NCBI RefSeq assembly: GCF_018603515.1
Contig: NZ_JACATN010000008.1
Coordinates: forward strand, 43,915-107,914
Direction: 5' to 3'
Source: Zobellia barbeyronii
Lineage (GTDB): Bacteria > Bacteroidota > Bacteroidia > Flavobacteriales > Flavobacteriaceae
DNA: 64,000 nucleotides
Shown here: positions 9,332 to 18,028 of the stretch, piece by piece
How positions within the stretch are numbered: position 1 is the first letter of the stretch
How the letters are laid out: every line of letters begins with the position of its first letter
Notes under the pieces: model-generated
Told to the model about the DNA's origin: nothing
Databases searched by the model: none
Seen by the model: only the letters and a program-made list of their open reading frames with translations
Translations under genes and position numbers: made by a program

Positions 9332-9481
9332 TTAGTGACAACCACAACCATCTTTTCCGCAAGCTTTGACGTTCCCTTTCTTGTGGGCAAACAATGCTTT
9401 TGGCAAAAAGAATTTCTTCACTAAATAGCCTACAGAGATTGCTAAAACTATATAAACCAATATGGGTTGAAGTATGCTCAT
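9332..9481 (-). CDS. FeoB-associated Cys-rich membrane peptide
   Basis: This 49-residue protein starts two bases from the end of feoB. One membrane helix (MSILQPILVYIVLAISVGYL) is followed by a basic linker and a C-terminal Cys/His tail (ACGKDGCGCH). The same architecture occurs at the end of many Bacteroidota feoAB operons. It is thought to assist FeoB, possibly by binding iron, but its role is not firmly established. Confidence 0.85.
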   Translation of the reverse strand: MSILQPILVYIVLAISVGYLVKKFFLPKALFAHKKGNVKACGKDGCGCH

Positions 9482-9482
9482 T

Positions 9483-11720
9483 TTATTTTAATGTTTGATA
9501 TGCTACCAAAGCAACAATATACGCAAAAGCGCTCATAAAAACTAGTTGTGCGGCAGGCCATTTCCAAGTATTCGTTTCTCGTTTTACCACTGCCAAAGTA
9601 CTCATACATTGCATAGCAAACGCATAAAATAGTAATAGGGAAACTCCGGATGCCAAATTAAACAGTGGCTTTTTTGTCTTGGGGTTTATTTCTGCTGCCA
9701 TCCTGTTCTGGATAGTTTGCTCCTCATCGCTGCCCACACTATAAATTGTGGCCAAGGTGCCAACAAATACTTCACGTGCTGCAAATGATGTAAGAACCGC
9801 AATACCAATTTTCCAATCGTAACCCAGTGGGTGAACAATAGGCTCTATGGCCTTCCCCATATAGCCCATATAAGAGTTTTCTAACTTGTAACTAGAAATT
9901 TCTTGGTGTAAAGCTTTCTGTTCAAGAAATGTTTGTTTTTGAGCTAAAGAATCAGACAGGGCAGCCGTATCCATTTGGTACGCATTTGTACTGATACTAT
10001 CTTTTATAGCCAATTCATAAGCAGATAATGCGCTTACAATACTTGTTTGGTTAAAGTCTGAAAATCCTTCGGTTTGAATGCGGTTAGCAACAATTTCATC
10101 AGCATTTTTAAAATCATCGGCATAACCATTAGAACCTAAAAACCATAGTACTACTGAAATGGCCAAGATGATTTTTCCTGCACCCAAAACAAAACTTTTG
10201 GTCTTTTCCCAGACCGTATATGCTACATTTTTAGGTAAAGGTAATTTGTAGTTTGGCATTTCGACCACAAAGAATGACCTGCCTTTAATTTTCAATATTT
10301 TGTTCAGTATTAAGGCCGAAAAAATTGCGGCTCCAAAACCAAGTAAATACAGTAACATTAAAGTAAGAGCCTTGTAACCTAGACCTAGAAAACTACCTTC
10401 TGGTATAACCAGAGCAATGATAATGATGTAAATAGGCAACCGTGCCGAACAGGTTGTAAAGGGAGTAACGAGTATAGTTATCAGTCTTTCTTTCCAGTTT
10501 TCAATAGTTCGGGTAGCCATTACAGCAGGTATGGCACAGGCCGTACCCGATATTAAAGGCACAACACTTTTACCACTTAGACCAAAGGGACGCATAAGGC
10601 GGTCCATTAAGAATACCACGCGGCTCATATAACCTGTTTCTTCTAAAAGAGAAATAAACAAGAACAAGAAAGCAATCTGCGGAATAAACATGGCAATACC
10701 ACCAATACCTGTTAGAACACCTTCTGCAATAAGATTAGTAAACACGCCTGGCGGAAGGGTATCCTTTACCCATGAACTGGCTGAAGCAAAAAATGTTTCT
10801 ATTAAATCTTGCGGGTAACCGCTCCACTCATAAATACCTTGAAATATGGTGAGGAGAATGACCATGAAAATTACATACCCAAAGATTTTATGTGTAAGAA
10901 CTTTATCTAACGAAGCTCTAAAACCTTTGGCAATGGCTAAATCTACTTTGTAAGTACCTTTAAGAATGCCATTAATAAATTGATATCTAAGAATGGTTTC
11001 TTTCTGTTGTAGTCTCTTTAACTCTGATTTAGATTTGGTGGCAAATGAGGAAGCATCTTTGAACAGTTTTTTCTCAATGGGCATAAAATTGACGTCTTGC
11101 GTAATTACAAGCCACAATTTATATAGGTCTTCATTTGGAAAAGCCTCTTTTAATTTTTGGAAATATCCAGGATCAATTACCGTGATGTCTACGTTTTGAA
11201 CTGTAGATAGATTTTTGTAATCGGAAATGAGCTCTTTTAGACGGTCTATTCCAACACCTTTCCGGGTACTGACCAACGCAATCTTGGTATTGAGCTTTTC
11301 TTCTAAAAGAGGAATATCTACCGTAATCCCTTTACGAGACATACGGTCTGCCATATTAATAACAAGAATGGCGGGTATTTTAAGATCTTTTATCTGTGTG
11401 AATAAAAGAAGATTTCGTTTTAGGTTTTCTACATCTGAAACAACAATAGCTAAATCTGGGTGATTTTTATCATTCTTATTTAACAGAAGTTCTACAGCAA
11501 CACTCTCATCTAAAGAAGTGGTGTTTAGGCTATACGTACCTGGTAAATCTAATATGTGTGCTTTTATTCCTCGGGGGAGTTTGCAAATACCCTCTTTTTT
11601 TTCGACAGTAATACCCGGGTAATTACCCACCTTTTGATTTAGGCCGGTCAGTTGATTAAAAACGGAGGTTTTACCGGTATTGGGGTTTCCTATAAGTGCA
11701 ACGTTAATTTGTTTACTCAT
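9483..11720 (-). CDS. feoB: Ferrous iron transport protein B
   Basis: The 745-residue inner-membrane Fe(II) transporter begins with a G-protein domain: G1 GNPNTGKTS (11-19), G2/G3 region GNYPGITVEKKEG and DLPGTYSL, G4 NMAD. Gate motifs follow in the membrane part (ISGTACAIPAVMATRTIENW and TPFTTCSARLPIYI). A second Gate region near the C terminus contains SFAAREVFVGTLATIYSVG. A soluble insert rich in Ser/Ala (about 530-610) lies between membrane segments. The ATG overlaps the feoA stop codon (ATGA), indicating translational coupling. Confidence 0.96.
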   Translation of the reverse strand: MSKQINVALIGNPNTGKTSVFNQLTGLNQKVGNYPGITVEKKEGICKLPRGIKAHILDLPGTYSLNTTSLDESVAVELLLNKNDKNHPDLAIVVSDVENLKRNLLLFTQIKDLKIPAILVINMADRMSRKGITVDIPLLEEKLNTKIALVSTRKGVGIDRLKELISDYKNLSTVQNVDITVIDPGYFQKLKEAFPNEDLYKLWLVITQDVNFMPIEKKLFKDASSFATKSKSELKRLQQKETILRYQFINGILKGTYKVDLAIAKGFRASLDKVLTHKIFGYVIFMVILLTIFQGIYEWSGYPQDLIETFFASASSWVKDTLPPGVFTNLIAEGVLTGIGGIAMFIPQIAFLFLFISLLEETGYMSRVVFLMDRLMRPFGLSGKSVVPLISGTACAIPAVMATRTIENWKERLITILVTPFTTCSARLPIYIIIIALVIPEGSFLGLGYKALTLMLLYLLGFGAAIFSALILNKILKIKGRSFFVVEMPNYKLPLPKNVAYTVWEKTKSFVLGAGKIILAISVVLWFLGSNGYADDFKNADEIVANRIQTEGFSDFNQTSIVSALSAYELAIKDSISTNAYQMDTAALSDSLAQKQTFLEQKALHQEISSYKLENSYMGYMGKAIEPIVHPLGYDWKIGIAVLTSFAAREVFVGTLATIYSVGSDEEQTIQNRMAAEINPKTKKPLFNLASGVSLLLFYAFAMQCMSTLAVVKRETNTWKWPAAQLVFMSAFAYIVALVAYQTLK

Positions 11721-11962
11721 AGAACAGGGGTGTCTTCTATAATTTCCAGCTCAATAAGCTGTGCGGTCTCACGTCTTATAGCAATATGCGAACCGTTTAC
11801 ATTTATATAAATAGGGTCTTTGAAAGGAGCAACCTGAACCAATTCTATCTCATTACCGGGCAAACAGCCTAATTCTAGCAATTTTATAGGCAGGGAGTCA
11901 TCAGAGAACTCTTTGATAATTCCCTTTTGTCCTTTTTTTAGTTGTGCGACTGTAATTCCCAA
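11717..11962 (-). CDS. feoA: Ferrous iron transport protein A
   Basis: The 81-residue cytoplasmic SH3-like FeoA contains LKKGQKGIIKEFSD, LPIKLLELGCLPGNEIELV and HIAIRRETAQLIEL. It starts with TTG at 11962: the frame is closed by TAA two codons upstream, and no ATG lies near the expected N terminus. It supports FeoB function and forms an operon with feoB and the Cys-rich peptide. Confidence 0.93.
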   Translation of the reverse strand: MGITVAQLKKGQKGIIKEFSDDSLPIKLLELGCLPGNEIELVQVAPFKDPIYINVNGSHIAIRRETAQLIELEIIEDTPVL

Positions 11963-11991
11963 TGTTTATTTAGATTGATTACAAGTAAGGG

Positions 11992-11999
11992 CAAAAGTA
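11992..11999 (-). promoter_or_regulatory. Predicted -7 element of the feo operon
   Basis: The minus strand reads TACTTTTG, matching TAnnTTTG, about 30 bases before the feoA start. No clear upstream TTG is seen. Between it and the start codon lies a lone half-site, TATTTAGA (about 11968-11975), identical to half of the palindrome at 337-356. This weakly suggests the same regulator. Confidence 0.4.
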
Positions 12000-12155
12000 G
12001 CATAAATTATCCTAAAAGAGACGGGTTGAATCCCAAAAAATCCTAAAAGAGGTGAAGTTTTTAGGTTGCTTAAAATTGACTTGAAGAATTAAGAGAGGTG
12101 TAGATTTAATTTAGAAAGATATATTTGGTAATTAGAATGCAAACTTGCTAGTTTA

Positions 12156-12830
12156 TTACTCTTTATCTGAGGTCATTAGAATTTTTAAATCCCCCATTAA
12201 TTTCTCTACTTCTTCTTCATTGGTGCCATCATAAAACCCACGGATGCGATTTTTCTTATCCACTAGAATGAAATTTTCGGTATGAATCATATCATAAGGG
12301 CCACCATCGCCATCATCTTTCACTGCTAGGTATGATTTTCGTGCCAGTTCATATATCTGCTTTTTGTCTCCTGTTACCAAGTTCCATTTAGCATCATCCA
12401 CACCTTTTTCAACTGCATATTTCTTCAATTGCGCCACAGAATCAATTTCTGGAGTTACTGAATGTGATAAAAGCATCACATCATCAAAATCTTTAATGCG
12501 TTTCTGAATACTGACCATATTCTTGGTCATAATTGGGCAAATGGTAGGGCAGGTAGTAAAAAAGAAATCCGCTATATAAATTTTATCGGCATAATTGGCC
12601 TGAGTTATTGTCTCCCCATTTTGATTGGTCAAAGAAAAATCTGCAATGGTATGGTATTTTCTTTTGTATTGAACTGTACTGTCCACAAGTTCAGGGTTGA
12701 CCATGGTAGGTTGGTAAACCGTTAGTATTTCAGGCGGTTGCAGCGCATTGTAGAACAGATACATGATTACGGCAGAGAGCCCTAATAGTACAAGACCAAA
12801 AAATTTATATTTTGAGAAAAAAGAGCGCAT
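12156..12830 (-). CDS. SCO1/SenC/PrrC family copper-binding thioredoxin-like protein
   Basis: The 224-residue protein is anchored by one N-terminal membrane helix (about 10-28) with the domain outside the cytoplasm. The thioredoxin fold carries the copper ligands Cys94 and Cys98 (FFFTTCPTICPIM) and the distal His183 (YDMIHTENFILVD). SCO proteins deliver copper to the CuA centre of cytochrome c oxidase or act as thiol oxidoreductases. No oxidase genes are nearby, so the client is not shown. Confidence 0.92.
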   Translation of the reverse strand: MRSFFSKYKFFGLVLLGLSAVIMYLFYNALQPPEILTVYQPTMVNPELVDSTVQYKRKYHTIADFSLTNQNGETITQANYADKIYIADFFFTTCPTICPIMTKNMVSIQKRIKDFDDVMLLSHSVTPEIDSVAQLKKYAVEKGVDDAKWNLVTGDKKQIYELARKSYLAVKDDGDGGPYDMIHTENFILVDKKNRIRGFYDGTNEEEVEKLMGDLKILMTSDKE

Positions 12831-13008
12831 AATCTTTTTGGTAAAGATACGTTAGTCAGTACAAGCATTCAACCAATACTACCTTATAGTGCTGCTAAAT
12901 GTTTCTTAAAATCAAATGGCTGTTATCAGTTCTTTTTTTTAAGCGACTGTAAAAGTGTACTTTTGTCGGCTGAATTCAAGATGAGTTCATTAATTATAGA
13001 AAACATAG

Positions 13009-14367
13009 ATGAGTCCGTTTATTATTAAGACTATACAATTTCTTTTAAGCCTTTCATTGTTGATCGTACTTCACGAAATGGGGCATTTTATTCCTGCTAA
13101 ATTATTTAAAACTCGTGTAGAGAAGTTCTACTTGTTCTTTGATGTTAAGTTCTCTCTTTTTAAAAAGAAGATAGGTGAAACCGTTTATGGTATTGGCTGG
13201 CTTCCGTTAGGTGGTTATGTAAAAATATCCGGTATGATTGACGAGAGCATGGATACCGAGGCAATGAGCGAAGAGCCTAAGGAATGGGAGTTTAGAAGCA
13301 AGCCGGCTTGGCAACGACTTATTATTATGTTGGGCGGGGTAACCGTAAACTTTATTCTTGCGTTGGTTATTTATATTGGTATGGCTTATGCTTATGGCGA
13401 TACATTCATACCTGCAGATGGTTTAAAAGACGGTGTGTATGTTACTGAAGAGACCATTGGTGATGAAATTGGTATTCAAACCGGAGATAAAATCCTAGCG
13501 GTTGACGGTGAGAAAATCAAAGATTTCAATACTATCTTCATGGATATTATTAACGGAAACAACATTACAATAGACCGTAATGGGGAAATTATAGAAAAGG
13601 AGATTCCTGTTGATTTTATAAATACACTGCTTGACGATAAAGACCGTATCCGGTTTTTGAGTTTTCGTTTCCCATTTTTAATCGGGGAAGTTTCACCAGA
13701 ATCATTAAATATTGATGCTGGCCTTGAGCCTAAGGATGAAATAGTGGAGATAGCTGGGAAGAAAGTCACCTATTTTGATGAGGTTAAACCTATTTTGGAG
13801 CAGTACAAAGGACAGAAAATTAACCTTACCGTTATACGTGATAATAGTGTTCGTAAAATTATACCAGTAGTAATCAATGATTCTTCGCAAATTGGAGTAC
13901 GACCGGTTATGCCTTCTATGGAGGAAATGGAGAAAAGAGGTCTTTTAAGTATTCAGACGGAGAAATACAGCTTTGCTGAATCTATTCCTGCAGGAATAAA
14001 TAAAGGCGTAAATACATTTACTGGGTATTTGAAACAATTAAAAAAGATTTTTAATCCAGATACAGGTGCTTACAAGGGTGTTGGTGGTTTTGCGGCCATT
14101 GGTGGACTTTTTCCTGAGGTTTGGAACTGGCAGGTGTTCTGGGGAACTACGGCGTTCTTGTCCATTATGTTGGGTGTTTTGAACTTATTGCCTATACCGG
14201 CATTAGATGGTGGTCATGTAATGTTTTTGTTATATGAAATGGTTTCAGGTCGTAAGCCAAGTGATAAGTTTTTAGAATATGCACAGGTTGTTGGCTTCTT
14301 TTTATTGCTTGCTTTAATACTGTTTGCTAACGGAAATGACCTCTATAGATATTTAATGGAAAAATAG
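13009..14367 (+). CDS. rseP: RIP metalloprotease RseP (site-2 protease)
   Basis: The 452-residue inner-membrane zinc protease has the active site HEMGH at residues 22-26 in the first helix and the third ligand motif LDGGH near residues 399-403. Between them are two PDZ-type segments, including ILAVDGEKIKDFNT and DEIVEIAGKKV. In proteobacteria this enzyme cleaves anti-sigma factors within the membrane. In Bacteroidota targets are less clear. It lies directly upstream of tRNA-Asn. Confidence 0.95.
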   Translation: MSPFIIKTIQFLLSLSLLIVLHEMGHFIPAKLFKTRVEKFYLFFDVKFSLFKKKIGETVYGIGWLPLGGYVKISGMIDESMDTEAMSEEPKEWEFRSKPAWQRLIIMLGGVTVNFILALVIYIGMAYAYGDTFIPADGLKDGVYVTEETIGDEIGIQTGDKILAVDGEKIKDFNTIFMDIINGNNITIDRNGEIIEKEIPVDFINTLLDDKDRIRFLSFRFPFLIGEVSPESLNIDAGLEPKDEIVEIAGKKVTYFDEVKPILEQYKGQKINLTVIRDNSVRKIIPVVINDSSQIGVRPVMPSMEEMEKRGLLSIQTEKYSFAESIPAGINKGVNTFTGYLKQLKKIFNPDTGAYKGVGGFAAIGGLFPEVWNWQVFWGTTAFLSIMLGVLNLLPIPALDGGHVMFLLYEMVSGRKPSDKFLEYAQVVGFFLLLALILFANGNDLYRYLMEK

Positions 14368-14381
14368 ATTGCGAATTTTAT

Positions 14382-14411
14382 TTGGGACATTAAAAAAAAC
14401 TATTATATTTG
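14382..14411 (+). promoter_or_regulatory. Promoter of tRNA-Asn
   Basis: TTG at 14382-14384, a 19-base spacer and TATATTTG at 14404-14411 match the Bacteroidota housekeeping promoter. It is placed 33 bases before the tRNA. Confidence 0.7.
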
Positions 14412-14443
14412 CACCCGCTTAGGTAAACTAAGCGGATATATTT

Positions 14444-14517
14444 TCCTCCTTAGCTCAGCTGGTTAGAGCATCTGACTGTTAATCAGAGGGTCCTAGGTTC
14501 GAGTCCTAGAGGGGGAG
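14444..14517 (+). tRNA. tRNA-Asn (GTT)
   Basis: The 74-nt sequence folds as a cloverleaf. Acceptor TCCTCCT pairs with AGGGGGA, the anticodon loop reads CTGTTAA (anticodon GTT), and the T arm is CTAGG-TTCGAGT-CCTAG. CCA is not encoded. The 3' 45 bases are also the left attachment repeat of the integrated element, so this functional copy has an element-derived 3' junction. Confidence 0.97.
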
Positions 14518-14518
14518 C
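14473..14518 (+). repeat. attL: left attachment repeat within tRNA-Asn
   Basis: This 46-bp block is identical to 27815-27860. It starts in the anticodon stem (TGACTGTTAATC) and ends one base past the tRNA. The flanking bases differ on both sides. Confidence 0.95.
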
Positions 14519-14527
14519 TTAATTACC

Positions 14528-14556
14528 AAAGGGTTACAGAAATGTGACCCTTTTTT
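14528..14556 (+). terminator. Element-encoded terminator for the tRNA-Asn transcript
   Basis: AAAGGGTTACA (14528-14538), a GAAA loop and TGTGACCCTTT (14543-14553, one G-T pair) are followed by T residues. It lies just inside the element and replaces the host hairpin, which now sits beyond attR at 27865. Confidence 0.8.
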
Positions 14557-14565
14557 GGTTTCTTA

Positions 14566-14588
14566 TTGTAACGCGTTTGTAACACAAA
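14566..14588 (+). repeat. Candidate integrase arm-type sites, left end
   Basis: Two direct copies of TTGTAAC followed by RC (14566-14574 and 14577-14585) lie 11 bp apart. The second extends to TTGTAACACAAA, a 12-mer repeated exactly at 27678-27689 near the other end. Tyrosine integrases with N-terminal arm-binding domains recognise such short repeats. Function is inferred. Confidence 0.5.
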
Positions 14589-14982
14589 AAGGAAATAAGG
14601 ACAGCTTATCTCTGTCTACTATTTTGTATTCCTAGGCTTAGGGCTGACTATCTACTATATTATGCTTTTGCCTTATATCTTTACCTTTGCAGCTTGTTTT
14701 GAATCACCATCGGAGACTTAGTCATCAGAATATTGCCTTCTTTATTTTTATTTACAAGTGGCTATGTGAATTTGTCTGTATGCATAGGTGTGACAAACAG
14801 TTATATTATCATTATACAAGGCTTTACTATATCGGTGAATTAACAGGTCTTCTTTTTCTATATTAAGCTTCAATTTTATGTTATTCTATTGAAGAGACTG
14901 TAATATGTCGCCACTATAAAATTTGTAACTTTAAAAGGAAGTAGTGTTCGTCTGTTACCAGTTAATCTTAATCATCCGAATC
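14589..14982. other. Gene-free left end of the element
   Basis: This is AT-rich sequence without a convincing reading frame. It lies between the candidate arm sites and the MucR-like gene and presumably holds that gene's promoter. No strong hairpin or repeat was seen. Confidence 0.5.
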
Positions 14983-15405
14983 ATGTACTACAAAGAACCA
15001 GAACTAAATAAAAAAGGTCAACCTCTATGCGAAATATGTAAAGTAGGCTATGACCGCTTATTAAGGCACGTATCCCATCGTCACGGTATGAATGCGGCCG
15101 AGTATAAGAATAAGTTTGGCTACAACCCCCGTAAGGGTATTACAAGTAAAAAACTAGCCTTAAAAGCTAGGGAGAATGCTTTAAAGAACTTTAACTCCGT
15201 AATTATGCCCAACCTAATCATTGGGGGTATAAAAACTAGATTTAAGGATGGTAATATCGCAACTAACAAAGAATTGGTAAGCATAAATGGGCGTGAGACC
15301 ATGAATGCCTATTGGGAGGGTAGGAGAGAACTCCAAGAAGAGGTAATTGCTACATTGATAAAGAAGTTATCTTCTGGAATTAGGAATATTCACCCAAGCA
15401 GTTAA
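14983..15405 (+). CDS. Ros/MucR-like zinc-finger transcriptional regulator
   Basis: Counting from the ATG at 14983 (an in-frame GTG at 14944 gives a hydrophobic extension unlike the family), the 140-residue protein has a C2H2-type finger, Cys16-x2-Cys19-x9-His29-x4-His34. It is followed by MNAAEYKNKFGYNPRKG, which parallels the GLTPEQYRAKWGL segment of Ros/MucR. The basic LALKARENALKNF tail also fits. These regulators are best known in alphaproteobacteria. In this element it is the only regulator at the left end and may control cargo or excision. Confidence 0.7.
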   Translation: MYYKEPELNKKGQPLCEICKVGYDRLLRHVSHRHGMNAAEYKNKFGYNPRKGITSKKLALKARENALKNFNSVIMPNLIIGGIKTRFKDGNIATNKELVSINGRETMNAYWEGRRELQEEVIATLIKKLSSGIRNIHPSS

Positions 15406-15716
15406 TTTATTAACCGGCGCCGGATTGGTTGGAGTGTTGAAAAAAATGGTCTTTATATTTGTTGGTCATTCCCTATATACGTATGAACGCCCGCACCCTA
15501 AAAGGGAAATCGATTTACTTGACCCCACGGGGCATCTTTTAACCTGCATAAGAATTTTTTTTTCAACTTTTTTTACAGCCTAACCTTATAGAGTCTACCT
15601 TAAATATTGCATGTTAAATGTTATACCCTCGAATATTTTCCACTGTATTTAAATTTTCAATAATATTATTAAACTGTACTAGGACATTTCAATGAAACCA
15701 ATGTTGTAAACAGATA
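15406..15716. other. Intergenic region with a GC-rich palindrome
   Basis: No gene is seen. A 10-bp perfect palindrome CCGGCGCCGG (15414-15423) stands out from the AT-rich background just after the MucR-like gene. A hairpin-like GACCCCACGGGGC (about 15519-15531) follows. Function unknown. Confidence 0.4.
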
Positions 15717-15920
15717 TTATGCCAAATCGTTTTCATTAACAAAAACCTTTTCCTCTTTCATGTCCTTTACAATTTGTATTAAATAATCAAAACCTCCATG
15801 TTCAAAATCTGTGTCGATATAATTATTTGGAAAATCACATTTTCTGTGCATTACGATGCCAGAATATTGTTTTCCAGTTAATGTTGTGTAAATTATTGCC
15901 TGTCCTTTTTGAAATTTCAT
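15717..15920 (-). CDS. Small hypothetical protein
   Basis: The 67-residue protein (MKFQKGQAIIYTTLTGKQYS...) is predicted to be mostly beta strands with a short C-terminal helix. It starts five bases after the AlbA_2 gene ends, so the two are probably co-transcribed. No family is recognised. Its compact SH3-like pattern (QAIIYTTLTGKQYSGIVMHR) would fit a small binding module, but this is only a resemblance. Confidence 0.6.
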   Translation of the reverse strand: MKFQKGQAIIYTTLTGKQYSGIVMHRKCDFPNNYIDTDFEHGGFDYLIQIVKDMKEEKVFVNENDLA

Positions 15921-15925
15921 CCTAT

Positions 15926-16795
15926 TTATTTTAATAAATCTGCAAATCGAACCTTGCCTGCTATTGGTTGAGAATTATCACAGAATATTTCCCATTCTAA
16001 TATGTTATCATGATCGAAAGCAAAATCAGTTAATTTTATTTTGATTAATTCAAATCTTTGTCTTGGTAAAATTGGCACGTACCGTGAAGGTCCGTATTTA
16101 TCACTTCCCGAAAATTGTGTGGCAAGTAAATCTCTAATTGTATTGTCAGTATTTATTTGAAAAGTTTTGTGGTCATGGGAATCATAATATTCAAAATCAC
16201 AAATACTTTTTGATATTATAAATTTAACATTTACATACTTTGCATAAACAGCACCTGAATTAATTGCATAAATTACAATTTCCTTAAGTTGATTTTCAAA
16301 CTTAAAGTCTAAAGAAATAATTGGATTTTTATTCCGGTTTAGTATATCTCTAACTTCATAATCATACATTGCAGTAGACTGGAAATTAAACCTTTTGTAG
16401 TACCTTTTATCGTCTGCTTGATGGGCTGTGTTACTTTTGTTTATTTGCACAACATAAACGACATTTTCAGTATCTATATCAATAGGGTGAATTTTAAAGT
16501 CATTTAACCTTGGTCTAATTTTACTTTGAATTATTTGCTCTAACCATTCGTTAGAATATTGATTTCTGTCAACTGGGGATATTTCTTTTGGAAGATGATT
16601 ATTATTATCTTCTGCAATTCCATAAATGATTATTCCTCCATCAGAATTTGCTAACGAACTAACATCTTTAGATATTTCTGTTGTCTTGTTATTTTGCTTG
16701 CCTAAAGCTCCTGAAGCTTTATATTCCAGATTAAGATTTTCTTCAACTTTATTCTCAATTAGAGAGTTTAGATATTCTAGATTGTATTCTTTCAA
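15926..16795 (-). CDS. AlbA_2/Schlafen-type putative DNA- or RNA-binding protein
   Basis: This 289-residue protein begins with an AlbA_2 (Schlafen AAA_4) domain. Seen are NLEYKASGALGK, ISKDVSSLANSDGGIIIYGI, LEQIIQSKIRPRLNDF and YYKRFNFQSTAMYDYEVRDI. The C-terminal half (about 160-289) is a beta-rich domain not recognised here. AlbA_2 proteins occur as regulators and in phage-defence loci, while eukaryotic Schlafens cleave tRNA. No nuclease or helicase domain is visible. Base composition is AT-rich, and the gene lies in element cargo with a small downstream partner. Confidence 0.75.
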   Translation of the reverse strand: MKEYNLEYLNSLIENKVEENLNLEYKASGALGKQNNKTTEISKDVSSLANSDGGIIIYGIAEDNNNHLPKEISPVDRNQYSNEWLEQIIQSKIRPRLNDFKIHPIDIDTENVVYVVQINKSNTAHQADDKRYYKRFNFQSTAMYDYEVRDILNRNKNPIISLDFKFENQLKEIVIYAINSGAVYAKYVNVKFIISKSICDFEYYDSHDHKTFQINTDNTIRDLLATQFSGSDKYGPSRYVPILPRQRFELIKIKLTDFAFDHDNILEWEIFCDNSQPIAGKVRFADLLK

Positions 16796-16941
16796 TTTAT
16801 TGTTTTTTGGAATTTCTAAAGCAGATACTTATATCAGTCTGTTTTTATTTTTTGGTAAGGATTAGTGCTTGTACAACGGTTGCCATTGTTGCCAACTATT
16901 TTTATCTTTCCGCAAAAACCATTCATATAAGCCCGAAGCCC

Positions 16942-17589
16942 TTATTGTTTATAGATTTTGTTATCAACTTTTTTTTCGTGAATTTCACCAGTACTAGCTA
17001 CAATTATTTCAGCATTTTCATTTATCACAAGTAATTCATAATAAATTTGTTCAGAATCCGAATCCTTCAACCTAGTTATATTCTTAATTCTGTCGTGAAG
17101 GCAGCTTAGGATAAATGCGCAAATAATAAGAAAATCTCCTCTTGCCCCTTCAGGAATAGTAACACCTTTAATTCCTTGAGTTTCTCTTAAGTTATTACAA
17201 TCGAATCTTGTAATTGACTTGTCAAGTTCTAAAATTCTTGACTTAACACCTCCATTCTCAAAGTTGCATCCATATACATCATGAGCAAACGCATTTCGAA
17301 TTTTTCTCAATAAATGTATATCACGACAAAATTGGGTTGATATCAATCCTAATCTTTGTGCTAATGTTATTTTGGCACTAAAAGTACCGATAGGGGCATT
17401 AGCGCCATCAAATATTTCATCCGAGGAACCTGCACTTGGGAGCAAGAAGGAATTTAATAATGATTTTAATGCTTCATCAATTAATGAAACTGCAAGTATT
17501 ACGGCAGCACGGTCGCTTTCTTTCTCAAATTCATTAAATAGGAAATCTAGCTGCCACGCATGATTTAACTCTTTCTTTGGTTTTGCCAT
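16942..17589 (-). CDS. MltR-like protein (mannitol-repressor family fold)
   Basis: The 215-residue protein matches the MltR family over residues about 15-115. Seen are FEKESDRAAVILAVSLIDEA, LLNSFLLPS, EIFDGANAPIGTFSAKITLA, QRLGLISTQF and LLRKIRNAFAHDV. The family is all-helical, and E. coli MltR represses mannitol genes. There are no mannitol genes here. Related proteins are common as mobile-element cargo of unknown role, so a repressor function should not be assumed. Confidence 0.75.
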   Translation of the reverse strand: MAKPKKELNHAWQLDFLFNEFEKESDRAAVILAVSLIDEALKSLLNSFLLPSAGSSDEIFDGANAPIGTFSAKITLAQRLGLISTQFCRDIHLLRKIRNAFAHDVYGCNFENGGVKSRILELDKSITRFDCNNLRETQGIKGVTIPEGARGDFLIICAFILSCLHDRIKNITRLKDSDSEQIYYELLVINENAEIIVASTGEIHEKKVDNKIYKQ

Positions 17590-17707
17590 AATTATATTAT
17601 TGTTGATAACAAATGTATATGTGCATATATTAAATTAGAATACAAATTACGATATATATTAGAGATGAAATGAAGGTAGGCTTTGAGAAAAATGCATATA
17701 ATTGATT

Positions 17708-17752
17708 ATTTTGTATATCAAATACCAATCTTTGCAAATTGATATACAAAAT
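17708..17752. repeat. 14-bp inverted repeat upstream of the MltR-like gene
   Basis: ATTTTGTATATCAA (17708-17721) and TTGATATACAAAAT (17739-17752) are exact inverse copies with a 17-base spacer. They lie about 120 bp upstream of the MltR-like start. The site could be an operator for a dimeric repressor. No poly-T run suggests a terminator. Confidence 0.6.
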
Positions 17753-17830
17753 GAATAACCAGATTAAAAAATCAAAGTTGGGAAAAACCTAGCTCTAAAG
17801 AAAAGTTGTAAGTGGGGCTGTGGTTTTGAT

Positions 17831-18028
17831 TTAATACTTGCCTACATATTTATCCTTAATCTGACCAGACTTAAAGATTTTCATTCCCAACATCTTATCT
17901 AAACTGTTTAGTTCTACTTCTACAAAGAACATATGTAGCGCGTAAAGCGAAAATTTCACGTTTAGGTATTTACTGTTAGCAAGGTGCGTACCGTTCGCCC
18001 ATAGCTCGTTTATGACAACGATGGACAT
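17831..18028 (-). CDS. Small hypothetical protein
   Basis: The start is placed at the ATG at 18028 (MSIVVINELWANGTHLANSK). A longer version would need a TTG. The 65-residue sequence alternates strands and has a helical centre (FSLYALHMFFVEVEL). Short flavobacterial proteins with a VVINE-x-WANGTH beginning seem familiar, but no function is known. It overlaps a divergent 36-codon frame by eight bases, so at most one of the two start assignments may be right. Confidence 0.5.
   Translation of the reverse strand: MSIVVINELWANGTHLANSKYLNVKFSLYALHMFFVEVELNSLDKMLGMKIFKSGQIKDKYVGKY

Noticed and set aside
12010..12051. Direct repeat TCCTAAAAGAG upstream of feoA
   Set aside because: Two 11-base copies 31 bp apart in low-complexity sequence, outside the predicted promoter; too weak to call an operator.
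16799..16941. Integron attC-like site between the AlbA_2 and MltR-like genes
   Set aside because: GTACAACGGTTGCC and nearby bases recalled cassette recombination sites, but no matching inverse partner or second copy was found and no integron integrase is present.
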